Shown here piece after piece: positions 24,357-33,219 of a stretch of DNA of 37,747 bases. The notes beneath the pieces are model-generated. The model searched no databases and was not told the DNA's origin. It saw nothing but the letters and a program-made list of their open reading frames with translations. Numbering within the stretch: the first letter of the stretch is position 1; each line of letters opens with the position of its first letter. The position numbers and the translations under genes are program-made. The stretch comes from DASQBT01 sp049578545. Its GTDB lineage: Bacteria > Pseudomonadota > Gammaproteobacteria > Burkholderiales > Thiobacillaceae. Location: positions 1 to 37,747 of the forward strand of contig JBAUMF010000032.1 of the NCBI GenBank assembly GCA_049578545.1, written 5' to 3'.

Positions 24357-24733
24357 TGCCTTTTCTCCTTGGTTTTCAGACACCGCCAAAGCGTTGTGGT
24401 CATTCTACCTGATGACAAAAGCCCAGCTGTGACACCATGTGACCCTGCATGATCGGTTAGGTGTTTGACCCATCCCGGCTGATGCAACCACAATCATTGT
24501 CAGCCCAATATCACGAAGTGAATCCTCCGGTAACCATTCATCGTGCCTGGTCGATTTTCAGTGCCGCTTTCATCAATGGGACAGTGCAGACCTAATTTAC
24601 CTATCCCGGTTGCAAGCTGAACCCTATGGAAGCATCCAGAATAGTCCGCAAAGACAGCCAAGCCTTCACGGTCGTCCATCGGAAACCGATTGCTCCTCAT
24701 TATGCCGCCAGGTCTTCCGTCCAATCTGCAGTT
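24357..24733. other. Intergenic region of about 380 bases
   Basis: Lies after the P-type ATPase stop (minus strand) and before the small helical ORF. I see no gene, repeat or terminator that I can support. It probably holds the promoter of the small ORF. Confidence 0.45.
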
Positions 24734-27223
24734 TCACATCGACCGTTTCTTCGCCAATAAGGGAAGGGCCGTTGGATCGAACATCCGATACGCCAGCAGT
24801 TTCACGCGGTCGTTGACAAGGAACCATAGCAGCGCATAGCCCCAGACGAAAGCCGCCCAGCCCCAGCCAAGTGGCATCATGAGTACGCCGTAAACCGCGA
24901 TCAGCGTCGCGATGATTTGGGTGCCAAGCACGGCTGTCCATAGAATCCGCGCGGGGCGTATGGACCAGAACGGCCCGCGTGTGCGGGTGACAAAAATCGT
25001 CATGTGCCCTGCCACCGACAGCTTCAAATACATCAGCGTCTGGATGTGCGCGCGGTCGAGATGAAACACACGCTCGCCGAGATAGAACAGTCCGAATGAC
25101 GCAACAACGCCCGCCAGCCCAAGAACCGTGGCGACCCCCAGCACCAAATGCATGTTCCAGGCCTCGGGCTTGTCCTGGTAATGAACCTTGTCATACGCAA
25201 TGGACAGGATCGCACCGTCATTGAGTATGGCCAGAAGCACGATCATCACAGCGGTGACGGGATAGAAATTGAAGATCAGGATGGAAAGTGTCATGAAGAA
25301 CAGCACGCGGAGCGTCTCGGCAATGCGGTAGATCGCATAGCTGTTCATGCGTTGGAATATTTTCCGGCTTTCCTTGATCGCGTCGATGATCACCGACAGG
25401 CCGGTGGTCATCAGCACGATGTCCGCGGCTGCGCGCGCCGCATCAGTCGCGCCCGAAACGGCGATGCCGCAGTCGGCTTTCTTCAGCGCGGGGGCGTCGT
25501 TCACCCCGTCGCCGGTCATGCCGACGATGTGGCCGCGTTGCTGCAGCACATCCACAATATGGAACTTGTGTTCGGGAAACACCTGGGCGAAACCGTCGGC
25601 CTGCTCGATCGATTTCGCCAGTTGAACCGTCTCGTGCGGTTTGGTATCGCCGAAGCCGCTGGCGTCGAGGATGTTTGTCCCCAGGCCCAATTTCCTGGCG
25701 GTTTCGCGGGCGATGGCCATGGCATCCCCTGTCACCATCTTGACGTTCACACCCATCTGCCGTGCATTCGCGATGGTGGCCAGGGCTTCTTCGCGGGGTG
25801 GATCGAACAGGGGCAACACGCCCAGAAACTGCCATGTACCCTCCCCCTCTGCGCGTGCCACACCCAGGGAACGGAACCCGTGCGCTGCAAATTCATTGAC
25901 GGCCTTGTCCACAGCGGCGACCACCTCATCCGCATTGGCAGACAATTCCAGAATCACTTGCGGCGCGCCCTTGGTGACCTTGAACGTCTTGCCGTTTGCA
26001 CCCTTTACAGTGGCCTCGGTACGCTTGTGCACCGGGTCGAATGGCTGGAAATGAAGTACCTGGTAGGCATTCAAGGACTGGTCGCTTTTGAGGCCGCCCA
26101 GCACGGCCAGGTCGATGGTGTCCTTGTTTTCGGCTCTTGATGCCAGCGCCGCGTTCAGGACAACTTGATCGGCCCGGATGCCGTTCACGCTGAACGGATC
26201 GCCCAGCGTCAGCTTGTTCTGGGTCAGCGTGCCGGTCTTGTCCGAGCACAGCACATCCACCCCTGCCAATTCCTCGATGGCCGCCAGCCGGGTCACAATC
26301 GCCTCTTTGTTCGCCAACAGGCGCGCGCCCACCGCCATCGTCACGGATAGCACTGTGGGCATGGCCACCGGAATCGCGGCCACAGTGAGCACCAGGGCGA
26401 ACTGCAAGGTGGTGAGAATCGGGTCGCCGCGAAACAGCGCGACGGCAATGATGACCATCACCAGCACCACGGCGAGAATGATCAGGTAGTTGCCGATCTT
26501 CAACACCGCGCGCTGGAAATGGCTAGTGGTCTGCGCCTCCTGCACCAGTTGCGCTGTCTTGCCGAAATAGGTGTTCGCGCCCGTGGCATACACCATAGCC
26601 TCGATTTCACCCTGGCGGACAATCGATCCAGAAAACACGGCCTCGCCGCTCTTGCGTTCGGCGGGTAGCGATTCCCCCGTCAGTGCGGACTGATCCACTT
26701 CGATCGGGTCACCGTCCAGCAGACGTGCATCCGCCGGCACAATGTCTCCCAGGCGCACGCGGATGACGTCGCCGGGGACCAGCTCACGCGCAGCAGGCGT
26801 TACCCACTTGCCATCGCGTTTCACCCGTGCCGTGATCGCCAGCTTGGCCTTGAGTGCGGCGATGGCGTTACCTGCCTGGTGTTCTTCCCAGAATCCCACC
26901 ACCGCGTTGGCCACCAGCAGCGTGAGGATGATGAAGAAATCCGGCCAATGACCGTCTACCGCCGACAGGATTACGGCCACTTCGATCATCCACGGGATTG
27001 GCCCCCAAAAATAGCTGAGGAATTTCAGGAAGGCATTGGTCTGCTTTTCTTCAAGCTCATTCGGGCCATATCGGATCAGCCGTTTCTGGGCCTCGGCTTG
27101 ACTGAGGCCATCCGGAGACGATCCCAACTTTGCCAGCAGCGCCGCCATGGGCAGAGATTTCAAATCGTTCTTCGCATCTGGCTTCGATCCAGCCGTCTTG
27201 GGCTGGTCAGTGTTGGCTTCCAT
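24734..27223 (-). CDS. P3A-type proton-translocating P-type ATPase
   Basis: The 829-residue pump is of the fungal/plant plasma-membrane H+-ATPase class (P3A). The actuator motif is SALTGESLPAE (about residue 179) and the phosphorylation motif CSDKTGTLTQNK (Asp about 330). The P-domain hinge MTGDGVNDAPALKKADCGIAV is typical, and TVAAIPVAMPTVLSVTMAVGA is the P3A membrane-4 signature, with LLAILNDGAILSIAYD as the membrane-6 segment. About ten membrane helices fit. Proton export at the cost of ATP would build membrane potential or control cytosolic pH. It is 143 bases downstream of tkt on the same strand, so it may be cotranscribed with the pentose-phosphate genes. K+ or other cation transport is not excluded. 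Confidence 0.9.
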   Translation of the reverse strand: MEANTDQPKTAGSKPDAKNDLKSLPMAALLAKLGSSPDGLSQAEAQKRLIRYGPNELEEKQTNAFLKFLSYFWGPIPWMIEVAVILSAVDGHWPDFFIILTLLVANAVVGFWEEHQAGNAIAALKAKLAITARVKRDGKWVTPAARELVPGDVIRVRLGDIVPADARLLDGDPIEVDQSALTGESLPAERKSGEAVFSGSIVRQGEIEAMVYATGANTYFGKTAQLVQEAQTTSHFQRAVLKIGNYLIILAVVLVMVIIAVALFRGDPILTTLQFALVLTVAAIPVAMPTVLSVTMAVGARLLANKEAIVTRLAAIEELAGVDVLCSDKTGTLTQNKLTLGDPFSVNGIRADQVVLNAALASRAENKDTIDLAVLGGLKSDQSLNAYQVLHFQPFDPVHKRTEATVKGANGKTFKVTKGAPQVILELSANADEVVAAVDKAVNEFAAHGFRSLGVARAEGEGTWQFLGVLPLFDPPREEALATIANARQMGVNVKMVTGDAMAIARETARKLGLGTNILDASGFGDTKPHETVQLAKSIEQADGFAQVFPEHKFHIVDVLQQRGHIVGMTGDGVNDAPALKKADCGIAVSGATDAARAAADIVLMTTGLSVIIDAIKESRKIFQRMNSYAIYRIAETLRVLFFMTLSILIFNFYPVTAVMIVLLAILNDGAILSIAYDKVHYQDKPEAWNMHLVLGVATVLGLAGVVASFGLFYLGERVFHLDRAHIQTLMYLKLSVAGHMTIFVTRTRGPFWSIRPARILWTAVLGTQIIATLIAVYGVLMMPLGWGWAAFVWGYALLWFLVNDRVKLLAYRMFDPTALPLLAKKRSM

Positions 27224-27366
27224 AATGGCTGTTCTCCTGTCTTTGCTTTGCCGCAGATGTCGTGATTCGCTGGATGCTGGCTGTCCTGCTCAGGCCCTTC
27301 CCAGCGCGGCGTTGAATTCGTGTCGTTCGCTGGCAGAGCTGCCAAGCCGCACCCGCCTGTAGGGTG

Positions 27367-29421
27367 TCAGTCCGCCAGCAGGGCCTTGGCCCGTGCGCAG
27401 ACGTTATCGACGGTAAAGCCGTATTCGCGCAGCACTACTGAGGCCGGCGCGGAAGCGCCGAAGCGTTCCACTCCGAGCATGTCGCCGCGCCCACCGGTGT
27501 ATCGCTCCCAGCCCTGTCGCGCACCCAATTCGACCGCGAGCCGGGCACTAACCGAGGGTGGCAGCACGGCATCGCGTTCAGCCTGCGGTAAGGCCTCGAA
27601 CAACTCCCAGCTCGGCATCGAGACGCAGCGCACGGCGACGCCTTGCTGTTGCAGGCGTTCCGCCGCCGCCACTATCAGGCTGACTTCCGAGCCGCTGGCG
27701 AGCAGGATCAGTTCGGGCGTGCCGTTCGGAGCATCACTCAACACATAGGCGCCGCGGCGCAGGCCATCTGCCGCGGCGTAGCGGCTGCGATCAAGCGTGG
27801 GCAAATCCTGCCGGGTCAACACCAGCAGCACCGGCCGGTCACGCGATTCCAGCGCGACGCGCCAGGCGACCGCGGTTTCGTTGGCATCGCCGGGGCGGAT
27901 CACAATCAGGTTCGGAATCGCGCGCAGGCTCGCGAGCTGCTCCACCGGCTGGTGGGTGGGGCCGTCTTCGCCGACGGCAATGCTGTCATGCGTGAACACA
28001 TGCACCACGTGCAACCCCATCAATGCCGCCAGCCGGATGGACGGACGCATATAGTCGGAAAAGATCAGAAAGGTGGAGCCATACGGAATAAAGCCTCCGT
28101 GTGCGGCGAGTCCGTTGACGATGGCGCCCATCGCATGTTCGCGCACGCCGAAGTGCAGGTTGCGTCCGGCATGGCTCCAGCCTGCGCTATCGGCGCCTTG
28201 CTGGTCTGCGTCTTGCGCCGGCGGCGGATTGAAATCGCCCAGGCCCCGCAAGGCCGTTTTCGTCGACGGGTCGAGGTCTGCCGAGCCGCCGGTCAGTGCC
28301 GGCAGTCTGGGCGCAATGGCGTTGATCACCTTGCCGGATGCTTCGCGTGTCGCAAGGCCCTTGTCATCGGCATTGAATACCGGGATATCTGCATCCCAGC
28401 CCGGTGGCAGTTCCGCGCGCAGGCGACCGTGAAGCTCCTCGGCCAGATCCGGATACGACCTGGCGTAGGCACTCAGCAGCACGTTCCACGCGGCCTCGTC
28501 CTGCGCGCCGCGCTCCACCGCCACACGGAAATGCGCCAGTGCCTCCTCCGGTATCAGGAACTCTGGCCCGGTCGGCCAACCCAGTGCCTGCTTGGTTTTG
28601 CGCACGTTATCCACGCCAAGCGGGGAGCCGTGTGCCTTGAAACTGTCCTGCTCGGGCGAGCCATAGCCGATATGCGTGCGCACCAGGATCAGCGATGGCC
28701 GCGCGGTTTCCGCGCGTGCGGCGGCCAGGGCGGCATCGATCGCGGCAAGATCGTTGCCGTCCGCCACCGACACGGTGTGCCAGCCATAGGCCTCGAAGCG
28801 TCCTGCGCGATCCTCGGTGAAGGTGATGTCGGTGCCGGCGGCCAGGGTAACGTAATTATCGTCGTACAGGCAGGTGAGCTTGCCGAGCTTGAGATGGCCA
28901 GCCAGCGAGGCCGCTTCGGAAGCCACGCCTTCCATCAGATCGCCGTCGCTAACGATGGCGTAGGTATGGTGATCGATGAGCGCATGATCCGGACGGTTGT
29001 AGCGGGCTGCGAGTTGCGCCTCCGCAATCGCCATGCCGACCGCATTACCGAAGCCCTGCCCCAGCGGCCCGGTGGTGGTTTCCACGCCCGGCGTGTGTCC
29101 GCGCTCGGGATGTCCGGGCGTCTTGCTGCCCCATTGACGGAACTGCTTGATATCGTCCAGCGAGAGGTCGTAGCCGGTCAGGTGCAGCAGACTGTAGAGC
29201 AGTGCCGAACCGTGTCCGGCCGAGAGCACGAAGCGGTCGCGGTTGAACCATTTGGGGTTGCGCGGATTGTATTTGAGCCAGCGCATCCATAGCGCATAGG
29301 CCATCGGTGCAGCGCCAAGGGGCAGGCCCGGATGCCCGCTGTCGGCCTTCTGTACCATGTCCACCGAGAGGAAGCGCAGCGTATTGATGCACTGCTGGTC
29401 GAGCTCTGTTGCGACTGTCAT
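27367..29421 (-). CDS. tkt: Transketolase
   Basis: The 684-residue thiamine-diphosphate enzyme moves two-carbon units between sugar phosphates in the pentose phosphate and Calvin cycles. The N-terminal part has KADSGHPGLPLGAAPMAYALW, HGSALLYSLLHL and GPLGQGFGNAVGMAIAE. The ThDP/metal motif is IVSDGDLMEGVASEAASLAGHLKL with DDNYVTL in place of the usual DxN. The central catalytic stretch has FGVREHAMGAIVNGLA, THDSIAVGEDGPTHQPVEQLASLRAIPN and RPGDANETAVAW. Length agrees with the E. coli enzyme (about 663). ATG 29421 overlaps the truncated transaldolase stop by 4 bases (ATGA). Confidence 0.96.
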   Translation of the reverse strand: MTVATELDQQCINTLRFLSVDMVQKADSGHPGLPLGAAPMAYALWMRWLKYNPRNPKWFNRDRFVLSAGHGSALLYSLLHLTGYDLSLDDIKQFRQWGSKTPGHPERGHTPGVETTTGPLGQGFGNAVGMAIAEAQLAARYNRPDHALIDHHTYAIVSDGDLMEGVASEAASLAGHLKLGKLTCLYDDNYVTLAAGTDITFTEDRAGRFEAYGWHTVSVADGNDLAAIDAALAAARAETARPSLILVRTHIGYGSPEQDSFKAHGSPLGVDNVRKTKQALGWPTGPEFLIPEEALAHFRVAVERGAQDEAAWNVLLSAYARSYPDLAEELHGRLRAELPPGWDADIPVFNADDKGLATREASGKVINAIAPRLPALTGGSADLDPSTKTALRGLGDFNPPPAQDADQQGADSAGWSHAGRNLHFGVREHAMGAIVNGLAAHGGFIPYGSTFLIFSDYMRPSIRLAALMGLHVVHVFTHDSIAVGEDGPTHQPVEQLASLRAIPNLIVIRPGDANETAVAWRVALESRDRPVLLVLTRQDLPTLDRSRYAAADGLRRGAYVLSDAPNGTPELILLASGSEVSLIVAAAERLQQQGVAVRCVSMPSWELFEALPQAERDAVLPPSVSARLAVELGARQGWERYTGGRGDMLGVERFGASAPASVVLREYGFTVDNVCARAKALLAD

Positions 29422-29717
29422 GATGTGGCTCCCCGTGGCTGGCTCTGCGTCAGCGCGGTGCTTCGAGGTACAACGCGGTCCATCAGGTCATTCCGCGACT
29501 TGGCGAACGATTGCACTGCCTCGTGCTGCACTGTGGCCGCGTCGTAATTGCGGGCATTCCCGATGACCTGATCCAGACTCGCTGGATTGAGGGTCGGCCC
29601 CGTCACGGATGGTTCGCTGATAAAGCGGCCCAGTGTGCCGCTGGTCAGCAGCCCGCACGTGATGCTGTCGAACCAGAGGCTTTGACCCAGATCGTGCATT
29701 TGTTGTTTGGCTTTCAT
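29418..29717 (-). pseudogene. Truncated transaldolase N-terminal fragment (tal remnant)
   Basis: The 99-residue product begins like a bacterial transaldolase: MKAKQQMHDLGQSLWFD, LLTSGTLGRFI and SVTGPTLNPASLDQVI, compared with family MKATxxLHxLGQSLWLDxIT and SVTGLTSNPTIFDxAI. Several near-invariant residues are altered (GLTSNPTIF to GPTLNPASL). The likeness stops near residue 70, and the tail (RVVPRSTALTQSQPRGATS) has none of the barrel or the catalytic lysine. Full enzymes are about 320 to 380 residues, or about 950 when fused to glucose-6-phosphate isomerase. Both ends keep ATGA overlaps with the HAD gene and tkt, so the middle seems deleted in place. It cannot have transaldolase activity. 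Confidence 0.75.
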
Positions 29718-30421
29718 CGTTGCTCCTGTACCACACGGCCGGCTTCCGAGGCGCCAAGCAGTGCGGGCAAATCGACATTGGCCAGGTCGCCGATGCGATC
29801 GAGCGCCAGATCGGCCGGCGGACAGGCTGCGATATTGCCTGGGTCGAGCGCATAGTGCCCCTGGCGGGGAAAGACGGTGGTCAGACGATCTCGCCAGATC
29901 TTTTGCATCGCCGCGAGAATGCGCAGCTTGTCGTCCACCATGATGTAACGGCGAGCCTTGTATCTTCGCTCGACTTCATCGAGCATCTGCTCCTTGTGCA
30001 GGTAAATCAGCACCCGGCCCTCGACCGCGTCCCACAGTCCCGAGCGCTGTACCTTGCGCGGCTGGAACACCACATCACCATCCGACAGAATCACTGTCGG
30101 GCCCCAACGGCGGAGATGTGCGATGACGTCCAGCGCGCCGGGGTACAAGCGCTCTGCAAACGGATAGTCCACCAGAAATGAAGACATCATCAGCAATCGC
30201 GGATCACTCATGGCGCCAAGGCGGTAGCGTTGCAAGGCGCCCAGATAATCCGCGTAGCCGAGTTCAAGACGCAGCGCTTCGAAGATTTTCCAGTATCGAT
30301 CCCTGCTCTCGGCGCCAAACTCATGCGCAAGATGGCCATTCAGGTCGGCGATGATGCGATCGTTATCGAGCAGGGTGTTGTCCACATCCAGCAGGAATAC
30401 CACCTCGTTCGCCGTTGTCAT
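29714..30421 (-). CDS. HAD-superfamily hydrolase
   Basis: The 235-residue protein carries the HAD motifs in order: FLLDVDNTLLDND (DxDxT, nucleophile Asp), VILSDGDV (motif II, Ser), a lysine in EQMLDEVERRYKARRY (motif III) and MVDDKLRIL (motif IV, DD). The helical cap (RYWKIFEALRLELGYADYLGALQRYRLG) is of class I type. It is probably a phosphatase of a sugar phosphate because it lies inside the pentose-phosphate operon, but its substrate is not evident. ATG 30421 overlaps the zwf stop by 4 bases; the longer frame to 30454 lies within zwf. Confidence 0.8.
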   Translation of the reverse strand: MTTANEVVFLLDVDNTLLDNDRIIADLNGHLAHEFGAESRDRYWKIFEALRLELGYADYLGALQRYRLGAMSDPRLLMMSSFLVDYPFAERLYPGALDVIAHLRRWGPTVILSDGDVVFQPRKVQRSGLWDAVEGRVLIYLHKEQMLDEVERRYKARRYIMVDDKLRILAAMQKIWRDRLTTVFPRQGHYALDPGNIAACPPADLALDRIGDLANVDLPALLGASEAGRVVQEQR

Positions 30422-31830
30422 TTTGCCGCCTTCAGCAGTATCGGGTTGTGCCACTTTCCGTCTGCTGCGATGAGCGCGTCAGCCTGTTTCGGCCCCCAGC
30501 TTCCGGGCTTGTACGGGTAAGCCTCGTGGTGAGTGGCCAGGACTGGATCAACCACTGCCCAGGCGGCCTCAACTGCGTCTTCACGGGTGAAGAGCGCGCC
30601 GTTGCCGGCCATGGCGTCACCCAGAAGCCGCTCGTAGGGTGTTTCCTCTCCCGATTGTTCATCCAGCAGGAAGAGCTCGCGCTGGTCGCCAATAAACTCC
30701 TTGCCTGCGCGCTTGACGCGGGCAGCGAGGGCGACGGCAGAATTGGGGGAGAGCCTGAAGCGCAGATAATTGGCCCGCCCGGCGACCGGCACGGAATCGT
30801 CAAACAGCTTTTGCGGTGGCGGTTTCAGCTCCACCAGGACCTCAGCCGCTGTTGCAGCCAGGCATTTTCCGGAGCGCAGGTACCACGGCACGCCTTCCCA
30901 GCGCCACGAATCGATATATAGCCGCAGCGCGCAGAACGTCTCTACGTCAGAGTCCTTGGCCACGCCCGGTTCCTTGCGGTAGCCGGCGTACTGGCCGCGC
31001 ACCATGTCGTCCGGCTGCAGCGGACGCATCGCCTGAAATACTTTCGCTTTCTCGCTGTGGACCGCACCATAGCCTTGATAGGCCGGCGGTTCCATGGCCA
31101 GGAGGGCCACTACCTGGAACAGGTGGTTCTGGATGACATCACGCAGGCAACCCGCACTTTCGTAAAACGCACCGCGACCTTTGACGCCAAAATCCTCGGC
31201 CAGCGTGATCTGCACGCTGGCCACGCAGTTGCGGTTCCAGATCGGTTCGAGGAACGAGTTGGCAAAACGGAAATAGAGGATATTCATGATCGCCTCCTTC
31301 CCGAGATAGTGATCGATGCGGAAGATCGAATCTTCCTCAAACACTGACAGTGCAACGCGGTTGAGCTTGCGGGCGGAGGAAAGGTCGCGTCCAAACGGCT
31401 TTTCGACAATGACCCGCGCCTGATCGGCCAGGCCCGCGGCCCCCAGTCCTTTGATCACCGTGGCGAACAGTGCCGGCGGGATGGCAAGGTAGTGCGCCGG
31501 GCGCCGGGCATCGCCCAGCGTCCGCTTGAGCGCCTTGAACGTATCCGGATCGTTGTAATCCCCGCCCACATACTGGAGCAGCGAAAGCAGGTGGTCGAGA
31601 GCATTCCGGTCATCAATCCTGCCCGCCTGCCTGATGCTGTCCGTCGCCCATTTGCGCAGTTGCGCCTGGCTCCATTTCGAGGCGGCGACGCCCACTACCG
31701 GCACATTAAGCCCACCCCGTTTGGACATCGCGTAGAGCGCCGGAAAGATCATTTTGTGCGCCAGATCGCCGGTTGCGCCGAAGATCACCAGCGCGTCAGC
31801 CGCTGTCGTGCGGCTATGACTATTGACCAT
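30418..31830 (-). CDS. zwf: Glucose-6-phosphate 1-dehydrogenase
   Basis: The 470-residue enzyme oxidises glucose-6-phosphate to 6-phosphogluconolactone, making NADPH. The coenzyme-binding motif is VIFGATGDLAHKMIFPAL (residues about 15-32). The catalytic motif is RIDHYLGKEAIMNIL, and FRFANSFLEPIWNRNCVASVQITLAE is a family block. VPWYLRSGKCL is the C-terminal block. ATG 31830 is chosen because the family sequence starts just there; the longer frame to 31866 lies in gnd. No separate phosphogluconolactonase (pgl) gene is present in the operon. It overlaps gnd by 11 bases and the HAD gene by 4. Confidence 0.95.
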   Translation of the reverse strand: MVNSHSRTTAADALVIFGATGDLAHKMIFPALYAMSKRGGLNVPVVGVAASKWSQAQLRKWATDSIRQAGRIDDRNALDHLLSLLQYVGGDYNDPDTFKALKRTLGDARRPAHYLAIPPALFATVIKGLGAAGLADQARVIVEKPFGRDLSSARKLNRVALSVFEEDSIFRIDHYLGKEAIMNILYFRFANSFLEPIWNRNCVASVQITLAEDFGVKGRGAFYESAGCLRDVIQNHLFQVVALLAMEPPAYQGYGAVHSEKAKVFQAMRPLQPDDMVRGQYAGYRKEPGVAKDSDVETFCALRLYIDSWRWEGVPWYLRSGKCLAATAAEVLVELKPPPQKLFDDSVPVAGRANYLRFRLSPNSAVALAARVKRAGKEFIGDQRELFLLDEQSGEETPYERLLGDAMAGNGALFTREDAVEAAWAVVDPVLATHHEAYPYKPGSWGPKQADALIAADGKWHNPILLKAAK

Positions 31831-32851
31831 CTCTGCGCCCCTCTTTCTTCTCATCATGCCCACCAAACTGCTTTCTCATTGCGGACAGAAGACGATTGGC
31901 ATAGTCGGCATCGCCGCGCGACGCAAAACGCTCAAATAGCGCCGCGCTGATTACCGGTGTGGGCACGCCCTCGTCGATGGCCGCCAGTGCCGTCCAGCGT
32001 CCCTCGCCTGAATCTGACACGCGTCCCGAGAACCCGGTGAGCTCAGCATCCTCAGCCAGCGCCGCGGCCGTCAGATCGAGCAGCCATGACGCCACCACAC
32101 TGCCGCGCCGCCAGACCTCCGTGATTTCGGGCAAGTCCAGCTCATACTGGTAATACTCCGGGTTGCGCATCGGCGCGGTCTCGGCATCGCTATCGCGCGA
32201 ACGCTTACCGGCATTGGCGTTTCGCAGGATGTTCAGGCCCTCAGCATAAGCTGCCATCAGACCATATTCGATGCCGTTGTGGACCATCTTGACGAAGTGC
32301 CCTGCCCCGTGCGGGCCGCAGTGCAAGTAGCCCTGTTCGGCAGTCGCTCCGGGCTTGTTTCGGCCGGGCGTGCGTGGTGCAGTGCCGACACCGGGGGCGA
32401 GCGTGGCAAAGACCGGATCAAGCTGCTCGACGATATCCCTCTCGCCACCAATCATCAGACAATAGCCGCGCTCCAGCCCCGCGACGCCGCCGCTGGTCCC
32501 CACATCGACATAATGCACCCCATTGCGCTGCAATGCGGCCGCGCGCCGAATATCATCGCGGTAATAGGAGTTGCCACCGTCAATGACGATGTCGCCGGCT
32601 TCAAGCAGCGGCACGAGCTGCGCCAGCACTTCATCCACTACCATTGCAGGTACCATCAACCAGACGGCGCGTGGCTTGTCCATGCGAACGAAGAATTCCT
32701 CGAGCGAGAGCGTGCCGCTTGCGCCTTCGCTTTGGAGTGCCTCCACGGCTCCGGTATGGCGGTCGTACACAACGCATCGGTGCCCGTTGTGCATCAGCCG
32801 CCGCACCATGTTGCTGCCCATCCGTCCCAGACCAATCATGCCGATCTGCAT
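31820..32851 (-). CDS. gnd: 6-phosphogluconate dehydrogenase, decarboxylating (short GndA-type)
   Basis: The 343-residue enzyme turns 6-phosphogluconate into ribulose-5-phosphate and CO2. The Rossmann motif is MIGLGRMGSNMVRRLMHNGH (residues 5-24) and the substrate motifs are DGGNSYYRDDIRR, DVGTSGGVAGLERGYCLMIGG and the catalytic HFVKMVHNGIEYGLMAAYAEG (Lys). The length is that of the shorter bacterial class (about 300-340) rather than the 470-residue E. coli type. Tyr and Asp residues after the first motif (VVYDRHTGA) suggest NAD may be used, but this is inference. ATG 32851 is fixed by AAGGAG 7 bases upstream. It is the first gene of the operon. Confidence 0.93.
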   Translation of the reverse strand: MQIGMIGLGRMGSNMVRRLMHNGHRCVVYDRHTGAVEALQSEGASGTLSLEEFFVRMDKPRAVWLMVPAMVVDEVLAQLVPLLEAGDIVIDGGNSYYRDDIRRAAALQRNGVHYVDVGTSGGVAGLERGYCLMIGGERDIVEQLDPVFATLAPGVGTAPRTPGRNKPGATAEQGYLHCGPHGAGHFVKMVHNGIEYGLMAAYAEGLNILRNANAGKRSRDSDAETAPMRNPEYYQYELDLPEITEVWRRGSVVASWLLDLTAAALAEDAELTGFSGRVSDSGEGRWTALAAIDEGVPTPVISAALFERFASRGDADYANRLLSAMRKQFGGHDEKKEGRRDGQ

Positions 32852-33219
32852 CTTCAATCTCCTTCTTCGAGGGAGGCGATCCCGGCTTCGCCGACCGCTC
32901 ATCGCAAATGAAAGCAATCACATGTTTCCCTTCGTCAGCCATGGGCCAATCTGCTCGGCGCTCCAGTCGTCTGCCGCAAGCCGATAGACCGTGGACAAGC
33001 GGATGATCGCGGCGTCCATGCGCACCGCAGCGCTCAAAAACCCGGACTGACAAAAAGGGCTTCAACCTGGTGCTTGCTCTGTGGCTCACTGTCTGCGCAT
33101 ACTTTGAACGCTGTTCCATCGCATGAGCACATCGTTATATACCAGGCAAATGATCTAACGTCCCGTTGGGTCATTTGACGATTTCCGCGCCCGGTAGGTT
33201 CCGTCTTTGGGGGACGGCA
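32852..33219. other. Upstream region of the gnd operon (about 370 bases)
   Basis: It should carry the operon promoter, but I see no clear elements. A 33-codon minus-strand ORF at 32918-33019 (starts MDAAIIRLSTVYRLAADDW) looks protein-like and might be the tail of a lost gene, but it has no ribosome site. A weak hairpin (CCGTC ... GACGG) near 33199-33215 lies after the downstream GGDEF-EAL stop. Confidence 0.45.

Noticed and set aside
25148..26140. 330-codon plus-strand ORF
   Set aside because: It is antisense to the P-type ATPase, which has all catalytic motifs in the opposite strand.
27643..29292. 549-codon plus-strand ORF
   Set aside because: It is antisense to the well-conserved transketolase and results from GC-rich codon bias.
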